Source: Phoronis ovalis
Taxonomy: Eukaryota; Phoronida; Phoronidae
Direction: 5' to 3'
DNA length: 27,807 nt
NCBI GenBank assembly: GCA_028565635.1
Contig: JAOXYB010040949.1
Coordinates: 1 to 27,807 of the forward strand
Part shown: piece after piece, positions 22,041 to 27,807 of the stretch
Layout of the letters: each line of letters begins with the position of its first letter
Numbering within the stretch: the stretch's first letter is position 1
Notes under the pieces: generated by a model
The model's database searches: none
What the model was told of the DNA's origin: nothing
The model's input: only the letters and a program-made list of their open reading frames with translations
Made by a program: the position numbers and the translations under genes

Positions 22041-24163
22041 CATTGATTCAAGATACAAGTTTTAATATTTTTCTTCTGATAATTAGTAACGCAGAGTGTT
22101 ACAGAATTTCGTATTTTAAAATTCAAGATAATATTACAAATTAGGAAAAAAAACCTCATATTTGGCTCAGTCTGCACAATAACTCCTTATTGGATTTAAG
22201 CCAAATAAAATTCGTCAGTTACACCCCCAATCAAATTTTGAATTGATGCTTGCTGAGTATTATCACGAAGTTTATTTCCAGTCTACATGCACGATTACTT
22301 TAGTTCTAGAAAATATTTCCCAAATATTCACTTTTTATTATGTAAGAATCATCGAAATGGAGACAGTTTGGACAAACCATAACAAAGTCTGAAAAGTGCT
22401 TTATAACATTAGTGCATCATCTGTTCTCAGCTATTTAAGCATATAGTAAAAACCGGGAATAAAAATATAATGGTATCAAAGAAACGTGTATTGCTAGTTG
22501 CATGCGACTTTAAAAATGCACCGAGTAATTTCGCGCCACACTGTAGATTAAAATTTAGGCCACGTGAATGCTAATTTTAAAAAAATGATAATCAAATAAT
22601 AATTTACCTACATTTTATCTTTTATACAAGTAACTGCGGGAGTAACTAAAACAACGATATATCTTATTTTGATTCAAACTAAACATTTTAAAAATTACAA
22701 AAAACTGTCCATTACTGTCATTTAGGTGATTTAGTGCATTGAAGCGGTAATGAATAGAAGAACAAACGCGAACAATTTTAAAACCTAAAATTAACTTGTT
22801 ATGACATTATTCCTGTTTTTTTAATTTCCATATTACTACAGCAAAATAAACAAATACATGTACTTCATGTATTCAAAATTTTTTTTTTTTTAAATTTTAC
22901 TTTTTAATTTCTGATTGCACTGCAGTATTAGGGAGATTATCAGCAATTCTAGTATATGAATTTATCGATTTCACAATATAAATAACCTAACATGCAATCA
23001 GCCAGATTTGCAATAAATAGGTGATTTCTGTTAGTTTGAGTAATAACAAATTATTGTGTCCCATCGGATTAATAATATGTTTTAGTAACGAAGTACTGTG
23101 GTACTGTATGATGCCAGGTCTATTAACGTCAGGAATGAGATATAGGATGTTGAAATAATGGTATTCCTACAATGGTCTATATCCAGGAAAATAAATAATG
23201 AGGTGATCTGATTCAAAACTGATGAAGGAAACATGAAAGCCCTTCTTAGTCCTAAAGTAAGAGTGATTCAGTTTTCCAATTTATGTATGAAATGTATCAT
23301 ATCTGGTTTTTATTTGCTGTTTGGCCGAATGGGAGTATTTTGACAGCGCTCTCATGCTTTCAGTGAATTAGATGATGCCTGTTGTCTGTATACTAGTATC
23401 ATTACGATGCTTTATGTATATGTTTGAAACTGACATATAAAAGAGTTAATCATTTAAGTGAGTATAACTTTGTTTACCAGAATATATTTATTCGTGTAAT
23501 AACAGCTTACTTGAATACTTTACATGTCTATTCTCTACATATCGCCTTCTATATAATGGAAAGCCTGCTGCGTGTTAAAATATATGCATACACAAATATT
23601 TTCCCTGCTAATGTACTTTAAGAAATGTGCACGCCAACAAGATGTAGTCAAGACAAATATTCGGTTATTTTTTTTCTGCAAAGACACCTTTAAGAAATAT
23701 TCCCTGTAATCCTACGTAGTCATAACAATTATTTGGTTGACTTAAATTATTTTAATCGCTCATGTTTTAACAACAATAAGGAACTGGAAGGAAATCCTAT
23801 TTTTAAATTTAGTTGTTACCGTGTAGTACAAATCCACCCGAAGTCACATTCCATCAGTTTAAAAACATGTTTACTTCTCCTGTCTACCTTTTCTGTTGAC
23901 CTTTTTTTGTTTTATGTCACCTATTCGTGCTTATTATTAGTCATTATACGACATACCCATTATAAGTACATTAAGTGTACAAAAATGAAAACGAACATTT
24001 ATTACAGCTGTAAATAAAAACGTTATGGCACACGACAATAAATTGCTGTATCCCTGCAAAGATTTACTATGCGAGCGAAATGGCATTATTATGGATGCTT
24101 AATCCTAAACAACCATTCCAGTAGTAACTGCATTATTTAGTAGTATTTTTTTTTGTTTATGCA
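22041..24163. other. Intergenic region without recognisable genes
   Basis: Two kilobases of AT-rich DNA between the retroelement remnant and the 3' end of the carotenoid oxygenase gene. Open frames at 23424-23621 and 23733-24017 show no domain, signal peptide or splice context. A minus-strand AATAAA at 23998-24003 probably serves the oxygenase gene. Nothing else is supported. Confidence 0.5.
23998..24003 (-). terminator. Possible poly(A) signal of the carotenoid oxygenase gene
   Basis: AATAAA on the minus strand lies about 160 nt past the TAA stop. Position and motif only. Confidence 0.35.
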
Positions 24164-25735
24164 TTATAGCAGGTCTGTAAAAAATCTACCATGCAAACCA
24201 AATGGTATTGTTGTTGGTATGTAAAACTTAGCAACCGTTTCCATTGAAACTGCATCGAGTAGAAGCAGATACGATTGTCTTTGGGTGCCGTCCAAAACTA
24301 CTGACATCAGTATACCATCGTCTTCCGTTTTGCTATTAGGTTTTGCCAGAAACCATGGTTCACTTGGATAATGGTTAGGAATTTGCCAGTAATTATCCCC
24401 TTTAGTTTCATTGCACACATTTTTTTTTGTTAAAGTAATGTTTGCAAACACATTTGGTGAAGACATAAATGTAACTCCATAGATGTAGCAGTATTCTTTC
24501 ATTCTGTACTCCTCGTTGATCACCGGAAATTCTGACGAAGTAACAAATTCATAACCTTGCGTGGAAGAAAAACCGTGTGTCTCGATTGTATTAGTATCTA
24601 AGTGTATGGTCAGTCTTAGATATCTGCTGATTGGTTGTAGCAAAGTGTCTCTCTTGCTTTTTACCATTAGAATATCTCGTGTTAAATTTTTAACAAGACT
24701 AAAATTCTTATGATCAGTCATGTCGGCAATGATTGTGTTGCTATCCGTCTGGTAAGCATTGATGTGATGCATAGCAAACAGTCTGATTGTGGTCATATGG
24801 TGCACAGAGCCATTTGATAAGTTAACTACGAAAACTGATGAAACGTCTTTCTTATCACAAACCAAAGCGTTAAAGGGGAAGGAAAGAACGGCTTTGATCA
24901 AGTCGGCATAACACGAATTTACAGTAAATATGGCATAATCTTTTGTAATTCCAAATGAATGCATATATGGTATTCTGTCCAATTTAAAAGTAGCAATGAC
25001 TTCTGGTTCCTCTAACGTATACACACGATAAACATACACTGTAGTTTTACCGAAAGGATTCCAATGGGAATAATATGTTATCCAACTATCTTTACCGAAT
25101 TCTTTTACAGGATGTGCAGTTGAGAGGCGCGGGTCAAACGATACAGGTGCGCTTATCATATTTTCTTTCAGGGATATGTTTTTTGGTTGATATTTTTTTA
25201 ACAGTTTCAAAAACTGAGGTTTGTGACTGGTCTTTGAATTAGATGAAAAATGTGCGTCATTCCCAATGGGCGAATAAACTGGTTTTAATTTTTTGTTTTT
25301 ATCTGGTATTTTTAGATGAAGAGTTTGAGATACTTTATTATATTTCTGGTAACCTGTTGGCGGTTCTATCATACCAAGCACATCTAATGTTGTAGCATCA
25401 AATTCATACATTCTCCAAACGTCATTGAGTGCATAGAATCTGTACTGGCCACCGTCTTTAAGACTCATAATGTTGACACCCATATTATGTATGCCGTGTA
25501 AGTAACCTTCCAGTTTCCGCAAAAACGTGAATTCTGGTTCGATACGGCCAAGAATCAAATACGGCGCTATGTCACTCTGAGCTAAAGAATCGTTATAAAA
25601 ATATGATAATAAATATTTTGTGGAAAAAAAAACTTGTCCATTTTTGAATTGAAAATTACTAAGCTTGGCGAAACCATCAAAATAATGTTTCATGTTATGA
25701 AGTCCCATCTCGAATCTTCCTGGTCCATTACGAAG
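24164..25735 (-). CDS. Carotenoid cleavage oxygenase, terminal exon (5' partial)
   Basis: This large terminal exon opens at a strong acceptor (TTTTTTTGTAG) and reads LRNGPGRFEMG..., the N-terminal hallmark of animal BCO/NinaB/RPE65 proteins. The acceptor's TAG is an in-frame stop, so coding sequence cannot extend further in this exon. Counting from the Met at 25708, iron ligands fit His199 (TAHP), His250 (MHSFG), His314 or 315 (MHHINAY) and His506 (GLHGRFF). C-terminal SEPWF and DGILMSVVLD motifs also match the family. About 523 residues are present; only the short N-terminus before RNGPG is missing. Such enzymes cleave carotenoids at a double bond with O2 and non-haem iron(II). Two second-shell Glu (SEFPVIN, TEDDG) look present; the usual T-E-T-N segment reads ALND, so the first Glu appears lost. 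The Met at 25708 is an internal residue, not the start. Upstream exons were not identified. Confidence 0.9.
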   Translation of the reverse strand, partial: LRNGPGRFEMGLHNMKHYFDGFAKLSNFQFKNGQVFFSTKYLLSYFYNDSLAQSDIAPYLILGRIEPEFTFLRKLEGYLHGIHNMGVNIMSLKDGGQYRFYALNDVWRMYEFDATTLDVLGMIEPPTGYQKYNKVSQTLHLKIPDKNKKLKPVYSPIGNDAHFSSNSKTSHKPQFLKLLKKYQPKNISLKENMISAPVSFDPRLSTAHPVKEFGKDSWITYYSHWNPFGKTTVYVYRVYTLEEPEVIATFKLDRIPYMHSFGITKDYAIFTVNSCYADLIKAVLSFPFNALVCDKKDVSSVFVVNLSNGSVHHMTTIRLFAMHHINAYQTDSNTIIADMTDHKNFSLVKNLTRDILMVKSKRDTLLQPISRYLRLTIHLDTNTIETHGFSSTQGYEFVTSSEFPVINEEYRMKEYCYIYGVTFMSSPNVFANITLTKKNVCNETKGDNYWQIPNHYPSEPWFLAKPNSKTEDDGILMSVVLDGTQRQSYLLLLDAVSMETVAKFYIPTTIPFGLHGRFFTDLL

Positions 25736-25865
25736 CTACAAAAAAACACAAGAGCTGGAATATTTATAAAGTGAATTTGTCCAATATGGATAAGTACATG
25801 AAAATTAAACGTGTTAATTTAATCACGTACTTTCAGGATAAATTTCACTTGCGTTCGACACAGAA

Positions 25866-26260
25866 CCTTATTCGCTTTTAATCCGAAAAAGAAAAAACGA
25901 ACCATTCCGATCCCTATTCCTTATTCGATTTTGTTCCGAAAAAGGGAAAAATTACTAGTTCCTTTCACCTTTTTCCTAATTCACTAAGAAAAAAGAACTA
26001 ATATAAAAAGGAGCTGTTTCCTTTTTCCTTATTCGGCTGAGGGATTCAAGAAAGAAAAAACATATCATAGTTCGAGTTTTGACAATCTCACTTTCGAGTC
26101 GAATGGGAAAAAGGAATAATTTCCTTTATAATATTCGATTTTTGGTGCCAAAAAAGAAAAAGGAATACTTTCCTTTTTCCTTATTCGACTTTGATCCGAA
26201 TAAGAAAAAGAAAAAACAATTCTTTTTCCTTAATCAATTTTGATTTGAAATAAGGAACCA
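25866..26260. repeat. ~51-bp minisatellite
   Basis: The core CCTTATTCGATTTTGATCCG, followed by an A/G-rich half, recurs at about 25866, 25919, 26027, 26179 and 26228, with degenerate units between. Spacing is close to 50-54 bp or its multiples, giving about seven or eight units. Each unit has a pyrimidine half (TTCCTTTTTCC) and a purine half (GAAAAAGGAAA), so single strands can fold on themselves. It lies 131 bp upstream of the oxygenase terminal exon, probably in an intron. Confidence 0.7.
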
Positions 26261-26384
26261 AGGGTACCTCATCACGTTCAGATGATTCATAAAGTAAGGA
26301 AACTTAGTCGGATGCTCATGTTTCCCCGACTATAATGATAATACATTAAATGGCTTGCTACTTATTGTACATGCAGTAGCCTGA

Positions 26385-26769
26385 CAGCCCGGGGGTACAC
26401 AAGTTATTTTTTGGTGGGGGTGTGGATTGTATACTTCTTACTGTATTTTTCTGGATTGCTGTCGTAAAAAAATAAAAAAAATTGAATTGCTAATCACTGT
26501 TTACAGCAAATAATTTGGATTAATTTTAGGTTGGTATCCATAAATAGATTTTGGAATGTGGTTTGTATCTGTCAGTTTGCGTAAAAATGGATTGCTACTC
26601 AATTATTTTAACATTTTGGAGTGCTACTCTTATACTTCATAAAATTTAGATTGCTACCCTTATAGTTCCGAGTCAAAAAAATTTGATGGGTTTGCTACCA
26701 CAAGCTAAAATTTTGTATTGTGTCGAGTGGCACATCCTTGTTGTCAAGTACCGAGTACCCCCGGGCCTG
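26385..26769. mobile_element. MITE-like element with CCCGGGGGTAC termini
   Basis: The left end CAGCCCGGGGGTACAC and the reverse complement of the right end, CAGGCCCGGGGGTACTCGGT, match over their first ~15 bases with one indel. The 385-bp interior starts with TTTTTTGGTGGGGGTGTGG and has repeated GGATTGCTAC-like words, with no coding potential. GC-rich termini around an AT-rich body suggest a non-autonomous DNA transposon. Target-site duplication is not clear. Confidence 0.6.
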
Positions 26770-27807
26770 ATAGTCAGTAACGGGTCGATTTAGCGTCAGT
26801 AACTTCTCAGTGTTATTTAAATGAATGATAGGGTAGAATAATATTGATGTTTTGACAAGATAAGACAAAATTATAATCTTCCTTAAACCAATAATTACTT
26901 ACAAAATACGATAATTTTATGTCGTACAAGAGTGCACTGACACAAGGTATATCCAATACTTTCATAACTATGAGAATATCCAAAACCACAATATTTTAAT
27001 GGGAAAACATAGGTTGCATAAGTTGTGAAATATTGTGTAATCACTCGGAAAAGCCCAAGCTACTAAATTTGTGCTAAAAGAAATTTAGAAAAATAACTCC
27101 AAAACATCCAAAATGAGATACCTTACCGAAATTGATATATTCACAAAAATTCTCAATGCTTGCAAGCGTTTTGGATGGGAATAGGTATACTTGCATTCTA
27201 CTTACTGTTGCACTGAGGATTTATGAAAATGCAACACAAGATTTAAATTTGCGAATCAGACTATTTTAATAATTATGAAACATATATCAGACAGTACGAT
27301 AAATTGAACTTTGTACATTGTGTCCCATCGTGTGTGACAGTACTGAAACAAGTGTCTATGAGGTGTCCTGAAGGGTTCATCCACAAGATAAAAGATTTGA
27401 AGTGAAAAAGATTCCACTATTAAACATAACATTATTATATGCTATCTCTTTAGGTACATTATTTTAAAACAATATTTCTTTTGCACAAGGATTATCAAAA
27501 TTATTAAAACCGTTTTAAACTTACAGGCAGTTAATGGTAGCTCTGGAAGCTGCCATTACAACTTTTAGTTACCCATAATCAAAGTACTTTAAGGACATTA
27601 GAAGTGAACAAGATTATGTGCATTGTATGGTAAAAACAGTCTGCATATATCCACATCTATTAGTGTTCCGTACTTCTCTACCAACGGCAGGAATTAACCG
27701 CTTGAATTTTCGACATGCTGATAATCCTTCTATATATATATTTATAAAGGAAACACAAGAATTGAAATTAAGTGTATTGGCTGCTATTTATTGTATACAC
27801 AACTAAT
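26770..27807. other. AT-rich edge region, no supported gene
   Basis: If the oxygenase gene extends upstream its earlier exons would lie here or beyond the window. Several minus-strand GTAAG words occur (complement near 26898, 27121 and 27518), but none is preceded by residues I can match to the family. The plus-strand open frame at 27618-27806 has no supporting features. Confidence 0.4.

Noticed and set aside
24164-25708. Treating the Met at 25708 as the start of the carotenoid oxygenase.
   Set aside because: The frame upstream encodes the conserved RNGPG motif back to a good acceptor at 25735, so this Met is internal.
26898-26965. Minus-strand ATG followed by 21 codons and a phase 0 GTAAGT donor, as a possible first exon of the oxygenase gene.
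   Set aside because: The phase fits, but the residues do not resemble the family's usual sequence before RNGPG, and no promoter motif precedes it. Chance cannot be excluded.

Overview
The window looks like nuclear DNA from an animal, most likely a marine lophotrochozoan and plausibly a bivalve or gastropod mollusc. It is very AT-rich (about two thirds A+T by eye). Its genes are split by short GT-AG introns, TATA boxes sit 70-85 nt before start codons, and non-LTR retrotransposon debris and small inverted-repeat elements are scattered between genes. There are no operons, ribosome binding sites or other bacterial features. The mollusc assignment is an inference from gene and repeat style, not from a marker gene.

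The main content is a cluster of four paralogous genes for small secreted cysteine-rich proteins: gene 1 (1425-3945, minus), gene 2 (6654-9522, plus), gene 3 (14911-16766, plus) and gene 4 (19615-21429, minus). Each has four coding exons, and all three introns are phase 1. Exon 1 encodes a signal peptide. Exon 2 encodes an 8-Cys module resembling a peritrophin-A/CBM14 chitin-binding domain. Exons 3 and 4 together encode a 10-11-Cys module resembling a Ly6/uPAR three-finger domain. Predicted lengths are 227, 227, 230 and 217 aa. I do not recognise this two-module architecture as a named family, and it is the best candidate here for something undescribed. Genes 1 and 2 are a recent head-to-head inverted duplicate, about 94% identical in protein; genes 3 and 4 are older and convergent.

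All four genes share a block of about 33 bp that ends in the TATA box: CWTAG-N-AACA, a variable middle, then GTATAWAA. In three genes it contains inverted half-sites (TTAGCAA/TTGCTAA or TAGAAA/TTTCTA). This suggests common transcriptional control of four probably co-expressed, abundant extracellular proteins.

At 24164-25735 (minus) lies the long terminal exon of a carotenoid cleavage oxygenase (BCO/NinaB/RPE65 family), with all four iron-binding His motifs. It begins exactly at the RNGPG motif; upstream exons were not recognised. Its upstream intron or flank holds a ~51-bp minisatellite (25866-26260) and a 385-bp MITE-like element (26385-26769).

Other regions: 1-1424 carries a degenerate TTTGACC-rich repeat and little else. 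3946-6551 separates genes 1 and 2 and holds one copy of a diverged interspersed repeat whose second copy is at about 12215-12465. 9774-14806 is a 5-kb gene-free stretch with inverted and tandem repeats. 16900-19470 contains the 3' end of a LINE (17386-17763) and one orphan, exon-like ORF with a poly(A) signal (18957-19117). 21545-24163 contains a frameshifted reverse-transcriptase remnant (21833-22040) and no other recognisable gene.
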